Made by a program: the position numbers and the translations under genes. Positions 44,665 to 55,559 of a DNA stretch of 56,216 bases are shown piece by piece. How positions within the stretch are numbered: position 1 is the stretch's first letter; each line of letters starts with the position of its first letter. The notes under the pieces were generated by a model. It made no database searches and had not been told where the DNA came from. It saw only the letters and a program-made list of their open reading frames with translations. Source of the stretch: Phoronis australis (Eukaryota > Phoronida > Phoronidae); contig NMRA01000517.1 in assembly GCA_002633005.1 (NCBI GenBank), forward strand, positions 253,064-309,279. The letters run 5' to 3'.

Positions 44665-45912
44665 AGGGACTGAAGCTAAAGAAGACCTATTAACACTCTG
44701 GTCTTGTTCAGCGTCAGATTTTGGGTCTCAAGCGAGTCAAGTGATATGCTGTTGTTTACGGCCTTCAAGGATCTAATTTAGGATGTTATTGAGGCTAAAT
44801 GAGGTTCCATTATGTTATTGAGGCTGAATGAGGTTACATTAAGGGAAGCCACGTGCCAAAACCGGATGTTTTTTACAAGCGCTTCTGTAGACCGTTCGTA
44901 GCTAAGGCGGTTGAAAGTAGATCCCAGTAAAATGATAACCAAAAGCATCTTGTACACCTGGCATTTTCCTTTCAGAAGAAAGACTTTATAGTAATGGTAA
45001 CAACTTTTCAGTTTGGTACACATTATGCGGAAATGACGTTCAGTGATTGCATTGGTTGTCTTATTGTCTGAGGAAAACCGTAAATGTTATACTTTGATGA
45101 TCGGATAAATTTTTCACCAACAGGCAAATTTGTCACTTCTTCAGTTTTAAAGCCCTATACAGTGCTGTTGTGCTGTTTTTATGAGCTGAAATGATTACCG
45201 ATTACGTTTGCGAATTGTCATTTTCCTGTTTACCTATAGAAATGTCCAGCGATCAAAACGAATACCTTTTTACATTTGATTTGTTCATGTGTGTAATTAT
45301 TTTTAGAGAACTCTTAAGAAGGCCTTTGAACATTTTAAAGTTTTGTGTTAACTTGTCTATAACAAAAGTTCCACATGCAAGCAAAGCATGTTTTCAGTCC
45401 TAGCCAGCTGGATACAAATCTGCTATGCACAAGATTCGAGAATAAACAACAATCAGTGTATTTAAAAACAAAACGGCAAAGTGAACAAACATGCATAAAA
45501 AAGGACCAACACTGAAAAAAAAAAACAATTGTAATTTTCCCAATGCAAAAGATTCCATAATCAGGGATATCAAGGGCTGACTTTTTGAATTGAGGCGTTC
45601 AATTCTCTCGGGTTATTGCTGCTTTTCACTTTGTCGAAAGGTTAAATATACGGTAAGGCAGCTGGTTTCAGTCGTTTTCTGTCACCTGTAACAGAATAGT
45701 CAGAGCAATATCAGCAAGTTATAAAAGAAAACAAGACAAAACTACTTTTGTAAGGCAAAACATGCACTTGACATTTCATCGTCGTGTTTTTATGTAGAAA
45801 CTAATAATCCTTTTACCCAAGCCTTATTTAAGATCTGAATTAATATATGTGAAACAGGCTAAAAGTGATTCAAGAATGTGTATTTTTCATGACACTTAAA
45901 ATATATTTATAG

Positions 45913-46083
45913 GGTATCGGGGAGCCGCCACTCCATCTGGGTATATCTGTGTTCTTTGCTATCAAAAACGCCATATCCGCGGCACGTGGTGACGCCGGCA
46001 TGCCGCCAAATGACTTCTGTCTGAACCACCCTGCTACCGTAGAGGAAATAAGAATGGCATGTCCAGACAAGTTTATAAAACAG
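45913..46083 (+). CDS. Exon 21: GEPP catalytic Glu, near C terminus
   Basis: 57 codons, phase 0 in. [20 protein letters not shown] and ISAARGDAG, then [23 protein letters not shown] holds the catalytic base Glu (E1261 in bovine XDH), and the end matches family 'L..PAT.E.IRMAC.D.F'. The family normally has only about 15-20 more residues, so this is the penultimate or last exon. Donor gtaaca. If the intron were retained, the frame would stay open to 46203. Confidence 0.96.
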
Positions 46084-46169
46084 GTAACATACCTTGAGTA
46101 CCGTTTGGCAATACACTGTGTACAAAGTTTAAAGTCCGGCATATGCAGGCATTTTAAAAAAAGGCTTTT

Positions 46170-47040
46170 AAGTCGGAAGGCTCACAAGTCCGACAAAAAG
46201 TAAGGGAGTTCGTTAGTCTGAAATTAGTCTGGAGATTCACAAGTCCGGAGGTCGATAAGTTCAAAAACTATTTAAACGAGTCGTCGACAGCGGAGTAGCT
46301 GAAATTTGTCGATGGGCACTGAAAATGTAAAACTTCAACCATTACGATTATGAAAACATATTGTTCATTATGCGGAGCATTTCAGGAGACATTTGTTTAA
46401 TTATCAACTGTTTGTTTGAAGTATCTTCCTCGGGAGCCTATTGCCAAGAAATGTTTGGCAACATGCGGGTGGAAGCTCTCACTTTCAACATTCATTTACG
46501 CCAGCGCAATCGCCTAAATGAGCTCTGCTCACCGTACAAAGCTGTGCGGCGATTTCATTTACCTGGTGAGACTGAGTTGAGTCCTCATGGTATGCGATCT
46601 AGCTGAGGTAAATGCAGACGATTGCCTTCGATTGACAATTAATACGAATGCCATTAACTGGCAACAACAAATCACTCGCTGGCTCACTGTAACCGTGTGT
46701 ACGACTGTTGTATTTACGTTGGTAATTACAAGTTAGTGAGCATGTTTTGTTGCTGTGTGCGGTTGACAATGCCTTGAGGTAAAGTTCAATAAAGGCAGGC
46801 AGCTGCGCTTGTTATTCTTCGCCTTATTAACGCCAATGGTTCAGACATCAACCTGTAGACTTACGCGAGGACCCGAAGAGTTATTTGGAACATGCGTCTT
46901 GAGACAGGAATTCGAACAGTGGCTTAGAAAAATCAACTTGTAACTTCTGAGCTTACGGACTTGTGAATGCACGAACTTTACTTACATGTATGAACACGTA
47001 AAATTTCAGACATTCGGACTTGTATCTGACCTTCGGACAA
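46170..47040. mobile_element. MITE-like element with ~100-bp imperfect inverted ends
   Basis: Left (gtcggaaggctcacaagtcc, gagttcgt, attcacaagtccg) and right end, read on the minus strand (gtccgaaggtcagatacaag, aaagttcgt, attcacaagtccg), show the same blocks in the same order. It sits directly after exon 21, and its right end contains the acceptor of the doubtful exon 22. Confidence 0.6.
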
Positions 47041-47078
47041 TAGATGTAAAGCCATTTTTGTTGCAGGGAACGACATGA
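47010..47078 (+). CDS. Exon 22, doubtful terminal exon
   Basis: A phase-0 acceptor (aaatttcag) is followed by TFGLVSDLRTIDVKPFLLQG TT and a TGA stop. The length (22 residues) and a K-P-F near the end resemble the family C terminus, where K-P-W is usual. Against it, the acceptor and the first 30 or so bases lie inside the right inverted repeat of a MITE-like element (46170-47040), and other short phase-0 candidates exist, for example after the AG at 47582. An ATTAAA lies near 47297 as a possible poly(A) signal. Treat it as a candidate only. Confidence 0.35.
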   Translation, partial: TFGLVSDLRTIDVKPFLLQGTT

Positions 47079-47396
47079 GGGTCAGTCGGCTCAGAGAGCT
47101 ACCGCTTCCCTTCCCCAGCTGCCCCCTATCCCACATGACAAAAGCTTCCTAACAAAAGCTCTATATAGTGAGGCAGCCAACTGCACAAATTCCTGTTGCA
47201 GTATTACGTAATCATTGACAAGGCCTTGGGAAGACATCAGAATAGAAGTCACATTTATAACTATTTTAGCATGTATTTGAAATTTTATTTCCATATTAAA
47301 AATTCTTGACTAAAATCGCCGAACGAAAAAATGCTTCTCCCAACCATAACCAAGTGCCTGTGCTCCGCGTTTATTATTTTGATTTGAGAACTTTAT

Positions 47397-47562
47397 TTGA
47401 AATTGATAACATTTCTACTTAAGTTGCATCATACCGGCCTTGTTATTAAGAAATTGATAACATTTCTACTTAAGTTGCATCATAGCGGCCTTGTTATTAA
47501 GAAATTGATAACATTTCTACTTAAGTTGCATCATACCGGCCTTGTTATTAAGAAATTGATGT
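47397..47562. repeat. Tandem repeat, 3 units of 51 bp
   Basis: The unit aaattgataacatttctact taagttgcatcat.. is repeated three times almost without change, with a partial fourth. Confidence 0.93.
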
Positions 47563-47935
47563 TCCTACTGTTCATTTCTCAGATTACAAATGATTTCTGT
47601 GTTTGGAAAGACCTTGTAGTTCATTACTACATAAATTACTTACGGCCAGGATCATTTTAAATGGCGCCGACGATGGCCTCAAAGGGCAACTAACTTTCAA
47701 TTTGTTACAAGCCTAGAAATCGACTTCTAATTTGAGGAGGGGTAGGGGAAATTTTGAGACGAAATTTATAAGAACGATTGGTAAAATGTTGTTATTTAAA
47801 GAGGCGGGTTTATACCATTTTGTCTTTCCAAATTAAGTTTAAGTAGTTTTTCTGTTGATATTTTACATCTCATTTTGATTCTGAGTTTGATTGTTGCTTA
47901 TCATAGTTGCAAGCAGTTTATCCCGTTCAATCCTC

Positions 47936-48145
47936 TGAATAAGATGTACTTATACACACAATTGAGACCATGGGTAAGTGGCTAAAGCGTCTGCACGGTG
48001 AGCAGAAGGTCCTGGGTTCGAGTCTCGGTCGGGGCAGAAATCTTTTCGGACTTATATTCATTAGGTCACGTGATGTGACCAAAAGAACGGGATAACCTGC
48101 TTCCAACATATTCCACGCATCATTGAATAAGATATATTTATACAC
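47936..48145 (+). mobile_element. tRNA-derived SINE with 22-bp target duplication
   Basis: Flanks tgaataagatgtacttatac ac (47936-47957) and tgaataagatatatttatac ac (48124-48145) differ at two positions. Inside, gtaagtggctaaagcgtctg resembles a box A and GGTTCGAGTCTC a box B. The anticodon-arm-like stem TCTGC/GCAGA encloses a 7-nt loop. Position 33 is C in place of T and the acceptor arm does not pair, so it is not a working tRNA. Confidence 0.75.
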
Positions 48146-48429
48146 TTATCATAGTTGTTTAGGTCAAAAAGATTCAGTCCAGTGTTGTCTGTTTCTAGGT
48201 TGTAAACCTTTGAGGCCACAACACGTTTAGTACCGGAAAAGAAAGACAAGGGGCAGTAAGGAAAGAACATCATCGCATATGTCGGTCTCCAATTGACCTA
48301 TCCCAAGCTCCACCCCATTGTGCTAAGTCGACAAACAAACAATAAGTTTTCGCCGGGAATGTATTGTTCGTCGGGTAAAGTGGCGCCTTGGAAACAAAGG
48401 CGTGTCAAGAATGTTGCGTTCTGATTGGT

Positions 48430-48562
48430 NGTATATGTCGGTGCGTATATGTCGGTGCGTATATGTCAGGGCGTATATGTCAGTGCGTATATGTCAGTGC
48501 GTATATGTCAGTGCGTATATGTCAGTGCGTATGTGTCAGTGTGTCAGAGATATGTCGGTGTG
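48430..48562. repeat. Minisatellite of 14-bp units
   Basis: gtatatgtc(a/g)gtgc is repeated about nine times; one unresolved base lies at 48430. Confidence 0.95.
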
Positions 48563-48599
48563 TGGCGGAGGGAAGTGAAATGAGAACTAACTTGATGTG

Positions 48600-49980
48600 A
48601 TGCAGAAGGTCGTCCACTAGTTTGTCGTTGATTAGGTCTTGTGACCATGTTTTTAATAAAATTTAGTAAGTTCGGTTGGTAGTAAAACAATCATATCAAT
48701 AACATGACCGAATTTTATCATATATAAATCTTCTAGATGAAATCTCACAACGTTGTTTCAGTTTTCTGAAGAATCACGTCGTTTTCATTTTATGCAACAC
48801 AGAGTTATTTTTCGTTATAATCATGCACAACGAATAAGTGAACCAGGTTTGCGAATTGCAAACTCGAGGTCACGGAGAGACACCCAAAGCAAAGAGAGAA
48901 AATGAGCCAAATAAACTTTAGGCGCAAAGAACAAGAAACTAAAAGACGAGAAAATGACGAATATTATAGTTAAAGAAGTATGCTTACATCATGAAATCCT
49001 CATTGCATACACAATCAGCTAACGACCAACACACCTGCAGCGTACACAGATCATGGATAACGAACCTGAATGCCAAGAATATGGCAGGAAAACGCATTTA
49101 AAGGCCAATGGCACGTGAGCAACGAAGGAATGGGAGGGGGGGGCGTACAACATACGGGAGTAACTATACAAATACATGCAACTATCCAAGCGATACCATA
49201 TATATTGGCAATACGTATGCTTGCATCTGCAGTAACATTATTTCCCCGAGGAAGCGGGGAAACTTCGTTGACCAAATACAATCAAATGCTGCACACTCAA
49301 TCAAAGCTTAAAAACCGAGTAAAACTATAATAAACATACACAATATCACTGTTTTTAATCCTCAGAACAAAGGAACTAATTGCAGGTTGTCACAAAATAA
49401 ACCCCAAAGTTCTCCGTACAATGGCTGCGAAGATAATACGAGCTGGCCGTCGTCTGACCAAAAGCCGACGCATGGCCTGGGTAAAGAAGCAGGTGATTAT
49501 GACATCAAAATGCTTATACACTTTTCTACGTGCTTAACTTCACATGGACCGAACAAGCCTGTGCGTACACGTAAAAGTATCTCCGAGAATATTGCGTTCA
49601 ACAGGCAAATCAACCGTCTTCTGCTCACATTCTTGACCACGTAGACGACGGCAAGTCACACATCTGTTAATAACTTAACGAAACAATTGCGTTCGCGGTA
49701 ACGCCCCAAAAAATTCTCTTGCAATTCTGAAAGAACGCGATGCCTGTCAGGCGCACGTGGAAATGGGGAACCACAGGCGTTGCCACGTGACTGCCTAAGC
49801 TACTCGTTGGGAAGATATCATACCTTGCTCCAACCGAGCTTTTGTCAAGACGACCGCCAACATGTAACAAACCTCTGTCTCAGAAAGGGTCCAGATTAAC
49901 GAGTGCCTTACTTTTATTCCCTCCGCCGCTGCCGAGAGCCTCTCAAAATCGTCTTTGGGGTGAATTTCACCACACTGGCT
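48600..49980. other. Intergenic, no recognised feature
   Basis: Short open frames on both strands lack recognisable motifs. A short G run occurs at 49135-49142. Confidence 0.45.
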
Positions 49981-49984
49981 TCCG

Positions 49985-50095
49985 CTCATCCAACTCCTCG
50001 ACAGCAAGTGGTGCCGTCACTGGGATCTTCATCTCGTTTTCGTTGCTCCAACCATTTCTGAAATCTACTGAAGACAGCTACAGCTTTCTTTAACG
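49985..50095 (-). pseudogene. Possible recombinase-type transposon relic
   Basis: On the minus strand FSRFQKWLEQRKRDEDP is followed, one frame over, by VEELDER. This resembles the start of Crypton-like tyrosine-recombinase domains ('..FR.WL..R.......EELDE'). It is too short to be sure. Confidence 0.2.
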
Positions 50096-50395
50096 GCATC
50101 CACTTGAAATAGTAATCAATAAATCGTTGCAAACCACCGGCGTTTTATTATAATTATTATTTATTTATTAATATGATCTAACTTTTCAAAAACATTTATA
50201 AATTTTACACGGACATATTTTGCTTCAACGTCTTTAAGGATTGAATGTCCGTATCTTTTCAAGCCGTTCGCAACCGCGCGGACTGAAATACAACTATGCC
50301 GATAAGCTAACAGAGCTATCGTAGCGAGCCTCGTTTTGGAACGCGCCTCCTGTCGGCGTGAATTGGGTCTATACAGCTTTGTGCCAAAGCTACCC

Positions 50396-51125
50396 TTAAA
50401 GGCGAAGGCAACCTTTTTTCATGTCATTTTTAGCAAAAGTAAGGTTCGTTGATTATCCCAGACATATTTTTCACTTATTTACTGCTTTTCGTAATTTAAT
50501 TAATTACTCGTCGCCTACTCCGGAAATGACGTTTTGGGAGGCAACACGCGCCAATTTCTTTTCATAAAATCTGACTGTGAGAGCAGTCGAGTCAGTCATT
50601 GTTGTACCTTGGTTGTGATAAGTTTGGTCGTCGTTTGCTTATGCTTACGAGTCAGTCAACATGCCACGCTGTTGGTGCGTACTGGGGTGTACTCATTATC
50701 GTCTCACGTACAGAGGAAGAACTGTCCCACTTGCCCGAGTGTCCCGCGACACATTCCCACTGGAGGGTGATCTGAGCACCCAAACTGCTTAAACTCTGCC
50801 GTGTGACTCCCTCGCCACACACCTGGCACCTTCGAAATAGCTCCAATACAAGTCCACAATAAACTTATCAAACTTAGGCTCACCGATCTGTTCATTGGAT
50901 GACGAACTGTCGTCTTCACTGGGTGTCGAACTGGGCCTGTATTCACTCCCACTACTCAACATCGCTGCAGGGCTGCTTACAGGCTCTGGGCTAGAGACAA
51001 CAGCACAGGGCGAATCACTGCTAGTTCCAGGAATTGCAGGCAATGGGGTACGTTCGGAGGCACGGGTGACAGTAGATGAAGAGCTTCCCGTCACTGTATA
51101 TTGTGGCCACAGCTCGCGAGGCTTC
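50396..51125 (-). mobile_element. TTAA element family B, truncated copy C
   Basis: The left boundary TTAAAGGCGAAGGCAACC and the next 150 bp match the complement of copies A and B; 50790-51115 matches B's coding stretch on the opposite strand. No second TTAA end was found downstream, so the copy is truncated or fused to other sequence. Confidence 0.75.
50652..51094 (-). pseudogene. Element-B protein fragment in copy C
   Basis: The frame opens MTGSSSSTVTRASERTPLPA and continues as a Ser/Pro-rich linker to EPKFDKFIVDLYWSYF. One base out of frame follow ELFRRCQVCGEGVTRQS and QWECVAGHSGKWDSS: C-x2-C ... C-x3-H, a zinc-ribbon-like module. It is better preserved than in B, with one clear frameshift. 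Confidence 0.55.
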
Positions 51126-52140
51126 TCAAACGAGGTTTATTTAGAATTTGTTGTGTTCTGGCGAACTGTGCAAAGTTTTTGGCTTTCAACAGAGATTTTC
51201 CCAGACTTTGTAAGAGTGCACCAAGCCCAGTAAAAAATGGGGGCTGGAATTTTTGGGAATTTCTATCTTTTACTGTAAGATTCACTGGGTATGTTCAGAG
51301 CTATGAATTGCGGACGGCTAAATTTTGGTACTTCCTGTCTTCTAGTGGAATATTGTCTCGTTTTCTACTTTTTTCGGAATTCGTGCTTCTCCGACTGAGG
51401 CAGACCTTTTCCATTTCTCCAAATAGGGTGTTCGTTCGAGCTCATAAGTATGACAAGTCCAAAATGATTCAACCTTTTAACATAATAAGTAACTTAAAAT
51501 GCACAATACTTTACAACATTTAGTATTACAAACACTGTCCAACAGCACAAGTTTCCATGATATGAAAGTGGACATACATGTTACTATTACCATTGTTTCC
51601 TTACACCAGAATTTGACAAGCATGATTTAAAAAAATATGAAGTTCCAAGGAACAAAAATTGGAGGCTTGGAGCTTCAGAATATCCAACATAGCTTATTTC
51701 TCAAATTAAGATTCTTCATATTGTTGACTTGATAACCTGAATTAAGAAAGCAATAAGTTACAAAACATGACTTGAAAGCAATTTAGACTTAAAATTTAGT
51801 AAAAATATGAACCATTTTGTGACGCCTAATCAAGCTTTGAACAGCAATTGACAGTCAAACAACTATTTTTTTAGCTTGGTGTAAGATCACCTGAATGGGA
51901 AATTCACAGTAAAATAATTCGAACGATCTCATATTTTTTGCACAAAAACACGAAAATTGAACAAATTTTCTTTTTTGTCGCAACGTTTGTCAATATGTAT
52001 CAACGTTAAATTTCCACAAATTACAAAGTAACAGGTTGAACATGCCTTCCAGTTCAGCAAATGTCGCGATGTTGTCGGTGCCTCCAGAAATGAGTTCAAG
52101 TCCAACGGGAATTGTGAGCACATTTATCACTTAATAACTT

Positions 52141-52187
52141 ATTTCAGCGTCGCAGTTGTTACTCAGTAACAACTGCGACGCTGAAAT
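52141..52187. repeat. Perfect 47-bp palindrome
   Basis: 23-bp arms (atttcagcgtcgcagttgtt act and its exact complement) surround a single C at 52164. A second, smaller perfect hairpin (gtaaattgtt / aacaatttac, 6-nt loop) lies at 52250-52275. Confidence 0.98.
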
Positions 52188-52579
52188 TTGGTGAAAACTG
52201 TTGAATCGTGGAGAATAGAAAGTAAAGATATGTCTCACTAAAATTCACCGTAAATTGTTGGCGGAAACAATTTACACAAAGTTTTAAACTCGTAACTTAT
52301 CCCGCTGTCCTCCAATATGGCTGACGCGATCCAAACAAAGTGACCCAAATTTCGCCACAAAAATTGCAATAACTTTACACTGCTTGCCCCGATTTTGATA
52401 CTTTTTCGAGTTTTACTGAGTAGAATGCACTACCTTCCCGATGATAGCAAATTACTTTTTCAAAACGAGAAAAAAATTCAAAACGAAAAAAATTGGTTCG
52501 ACTCATATTGGTTCCTCGGTTCAACCGCCCTACGTAAGGAACTAAACGTCAATGCAATTTTAACATAATAAGTACGCGT

Positions 52580-52980
52580 AACATTTATCTGTGGAAGAAT
52601 TCGATCACTTTCAGCAGTGTCGAAGTGAAAACCATTGTAAATTTTCAACGCAGCGTGTGCAAAAACAAGGAGACTTGGTATTTATTGGATTGGCCAGCTA
52701 CCCTGGTGTTGGTACTATAGAAGACCCTTTTATGTTTAAAAGCCTGCCACTGTTCGGACGGATTGTCCGTCAGGATAAGATGTGCGGGCGGTTCAATAGT
52801 GCCTGGAACAGGCTGGTCGCGATCGCCACACTCGGAGGTCGCCATATTGGATTAAACTGTTCGAGCGCGAATGAACGGTTCAAAAGTGAAAGTTACACAC
52901 CAAGTCCGAAAGTGACGACTGGAGTGAGGTTCTACACGTTATCTCAGTAGAGGACGTTCGGCACCGCTGTCACCATGTTA
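52580..52980 (-). mobile_element. Ty3/gypsy-type LTR element relic: leader and gag start
   Basis: On the minus strand an ATG at 52845 opens MATSECGDRDQPVPGTIEPP and goes on with LILTDNPSEQWQAFKHKRVF and YQVSLFLHTLR; after a frame shift ALKIYNGFHFD continues to about 52580. 'P..L...N..E.W..FK..F', then 'K..LFLH.....AL.IYN.F', is the usual start of gypsy-type gag. About 130 bp upstream, gtaaca-tggtgacagcgg looks like an LTR end followed by a primer-binding site. No pol was seen in the window. This is a fragment and non-functional. Confidence 0.65.
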
Positions 52981-53154
52981 CGTGGTCAAGCCCTATTTAG
53001 TGAGCGCAGAAATGTCTATGAATATACGAGCAAACAATTAATACCTGGTATTACTTGACTAGGAGCTGTAGCGATATCTATCGGATAATAGACTGAACAG
53101 GTGCGACTACCCGGTCTCCTATCAGTGTTACACCGACCGGTTGTACGAACAGCG

Positions 53155-53580
53155 TGGAAGATCTCCATGTAACCAAGCTACAAAAGGCCCGTATGTCGTC
53201 TGACGTAATCCAAATGCTTCAAGGTCAACTGAATAAGCAAGCTTTGGATGAGATCAAGTCTTTTATGAGTCTAAACTAAAGTAAAAGCTACACTAATTAG
53301 TGATTTGGAGAGGCCAAAGTGACTGAGCTGAGCGACAATATAGATAATTAGGAACAGTATTCCCAAAGAAATAACATGGTGATCTATGGGATGGATGAGT
53401 GACGGAATGAAAATAAGGGTGTCGGCAATGATGCAGCTGTTGTAAAACGTGGCCAAAATTATTAAATGAAATAGCTCATGAGGACATCTGTCGCCGCCGT
53501 CGACTTGGCAAGAAGACAAGTCAGCGTGTGACGTTTTCTAGGCTCGTGACAGACTAAGGCATCTGAAAACGTTTAGCTTT
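53155..53580 (+). pseudogene. LINE ORF1-type relic
   Basis: Across shifting frames one reads EQYSQRNNMVIYGMDE, NEIAHEDICRRRRLGKKTSQ and RVTFSRLVTD, with stops in between. 'L..LEQYSRRN...I.G...E', then 'I...HRLGK', then '.R...VKF' is the pattern of the ORF1 protein of L1-like and related LINEs. Heavily decayed. Confidence 0.6.
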
Positions 53581-54063
53581 TTTCAAAAAATATTAGCCGA
53601 ACACTTTCTCCCTATCCACGGGTTAGGGGTATGCCGGCAACATGGGCATGATGTTGACTTTAAAATATGGGTAGGCTTTACATGAACATGTCAGGTCAGT
53701 GGCCTTGTCAGTTGTCAAGTGAAGCTGAACCCCGTGTGGGGTTCTTCGGATTTTCGCTGGCTCCGAGATACTTTTCCTCGAACACTTTTTTTTCGTCGTC
53801 GCAACTTTACAAAGTCCCAAATCATAAACGTACGATTCTCAGCTAAAAAGTACCGCCTGTTATTTTTGTCAAAGCCGTTTCGGAAAGTGCAAAAAACACC
53901 CATCAATTCCAGCAGGAACGTCGTTTAGCGACTGTGTATTTGCCTCTGACGTCTTGCTTGCTTGTCGGGTGTCACGTGACTTTTCGCAAGGAGGCGGAGC
54001 TTGTGATAGGCCACAGCCTTAGATGCAACGCTACAATTGATCGTTTAGCCTATGGTGGCACTG

Positions 54064-54120
54064 AATAGTTAGGCTGTAGCCACAGGGCACTGAACAGTTA
54101 GGCTGTAGCCACAGGGCATT
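54064..54120. repeat. Tandem duplication, 2 units of about 30 bp
   Basis: actgaacagttaggctgtag ccacagggc is doubled. Flanking sequence from 53600 to 54880 shows no other recognised feature. Confidence 0.9.
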
Positions 54121-54887
54121 TCTAGTCCCTAGAATTTAAATACAGGGCGTGTGCCAAGTTTGGAGGAAGGTTTGATGAATTTGTTGTCTTTGTGAAAGAA
54201 ATTGCCAGGAAAGTGATTTGCTTGTGTTTTTGAATGAGAAAAGCCAAGATTTTTAGCCTGTGACCCACTTTCCCTGCAAAATGGTGGCTGTCGCTTGCTT
54301 TCAACCCCTGTCGCCTGTCGGCTGAGAAAACGGGTGCAATTTCAGGTGGCTGTCAGACAGATCCAAATTTCGAACAAAGTAGCTGGTAAGGAGCGTACTA
54401 TGACCACATTTTTAGAATCCAGAAGGAACGAGAATTCTGATTCTGAATCTGTTGTCAATTTTTTTCTAGCACTTGCAGGGCAGTAGTAAATTAGGGGAGA
54501 AAACGGTCAAATTTGGTGGTTTTTGGTCATATTTTTGTGTGCCGGTTTTCGCCCGTTGTGAATTAAAAATGTGTAGCAGAATTAAGTTTCAGTTATCATG
54601 AGTAATGCTTTTGAGTTGGGAACGCCAAAAAATCTTTTGTTTTTTTCGGACTCTTGATAAGACGTGAGAGAATGACTCGTCTTCACTTGGGTGTGTGTCG
54701 GTAGCCAAAACCCTGTTCTAACTGTAGTGTGCCCCCTATGCAACTCGGCCCAGTTTTAATCGTCTGCTCATGATTACGCCAATAATGATCTCGGTGTTAC
54801 AAGCTATTACAACTTATCTGCTATTGGCAAGCTGTTGACAGCACGTCCACTGTACGATACTTACAGACACGATTCTTACTACTAACA

Positions 54888-54925
54888 GTGGCGGATCTAG
54901 GGTATCACAAGGGGGGGGCCCAACG
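54888..54925 (+). repeat. Possible hAT-type terminus
   Basis: CAGTGGCGGATCTAGG followed by a G-rich stretch is a motif I have seen at the ends of non-autonomous hAT elements. No matching right end was found. Confidence 0.3.
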
Positions 54926-55120
54926 TTTTGTCCGGCTGTAAGCATTTGCGCAAACTGAACCACGATTGTAGATGCGCATAGCACCGAATGGGGGGAGGTT
55001 TGCCCTCCTCCCGCCCAGGAAATTTTTCTGTTTTTACCTCTAAAAAGCAAGCATTTTCCTTGATCCCTGAAGTATTATCCAAGAAAAAAGGCAATAAAAA
55101 AAACGGAAACGAAACTATCA

Positions 55121-55184
55121 GACTCAAACTCACGACCTGTGGCATAAAGCAGGCGTGCGTAACCAATACACCACCACGACTTAA
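55121..55184 (-). mobile_element. tRNA-derived SINE head
   Basis: On the minus strand GTGGTGTATTGGTTACGCAC resembles a box A, and GTGAGTTTGAGTC 30 bp later a degraded box B. The order and spacing are tRNA-like, but the arms pair poorly. Confidence 0.5.
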
Positions 55185-55559
55185 CTGCAACTATTGTTCC
55201 AAAAGACCTACTTGTTTATGGTCCACAGCGTTTGCGCGCGAAACCTACTTCTTTTTGCAATGCTTATTATACGTTTTGTGCCATCGATTCTTAACAAATT
55301 TGTCGTATTTAAAATAGTCTTCAAATGCCCAAAAGACCAAATCCGTTTTTCTTGTTGGCAATAATGACGGGATTGCTTTGGAAATCGTCTTAAGATAATG
55401 TTTGACAAAGAGAGTATTGCGAGTTTCTGAGTGATTCACTAAGACTTCGATTAAAATTCACATCTTACCAGCAGCTTCTGTTTTTTCATCGTCACTCAGG
55501 TTCCATTTGCTTTAAAGTCACTATTTCCTTTACTTTCGCCTGCTTAGATCACAAATTGA

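Larger units (their letters stand above)
355..47078 (+). other. Gene span: xanthine dehydrogenase / aldehyde oxidase family enzyme (5' part missing)
   Basis: The gene is assembled from 21 exons with matching phases and GT/AG junctions plus one doubtful last exon, giving roughly 1,040 codons without a stop. Exons 1-5 correspond to the FAD domain and exons 6-21 to the two Moco subdomains of the xanthine dehydrogenase/aldehyde oxidase family, which hydroxylates purines or aldehydes and passes electrons through 2Fe-2S clusters and FAD. The 2Fe-2S part (about 200-300 residues in the family) must lie before the window. Counting by alignment to bovine XDH numbering as I recall it, Q767, E802, R912, F914, F1009, A1079 and E1261 are kept. 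K771 is G, S876 is L, R880 is K, T1010 is P, F1013 is V, P1076 is G and A1078 is Y. The family is certain; XDH versus aldehyde oxidase activity cannot be decided. No promoter is in the window. Confidence 0.95.

Noticed and set aside
355-47078. A bacterial or viral source for the window
   Set aside because: Phase-consistent GT/AG exons, SINE, mariner and minisatellites are eukaryotic; no operon structure or phage genes.
47583-47660. Alternative terminal exon after AG 47582
   Set aside because: Phase fits and it is open for 25 codons, but the peptide shows no likeness to the XDH/AO C terminus.
47960-48035. A functional tRNA gene
   Set aside because: Box A and B are present, but the acceptor arm does not pair and position 33 is C; flanking duplication shows a SINE.
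51101-51523. 140-codon plus-strand frame
   Set aside because: Partly antisense to element copy C; Phe/Leu/Ser-rich with no domain.
52591-52950. 119-codon plus-strand frame
   Set aside because: Antisense to the gag-like sequence, which has the recognisable motif.
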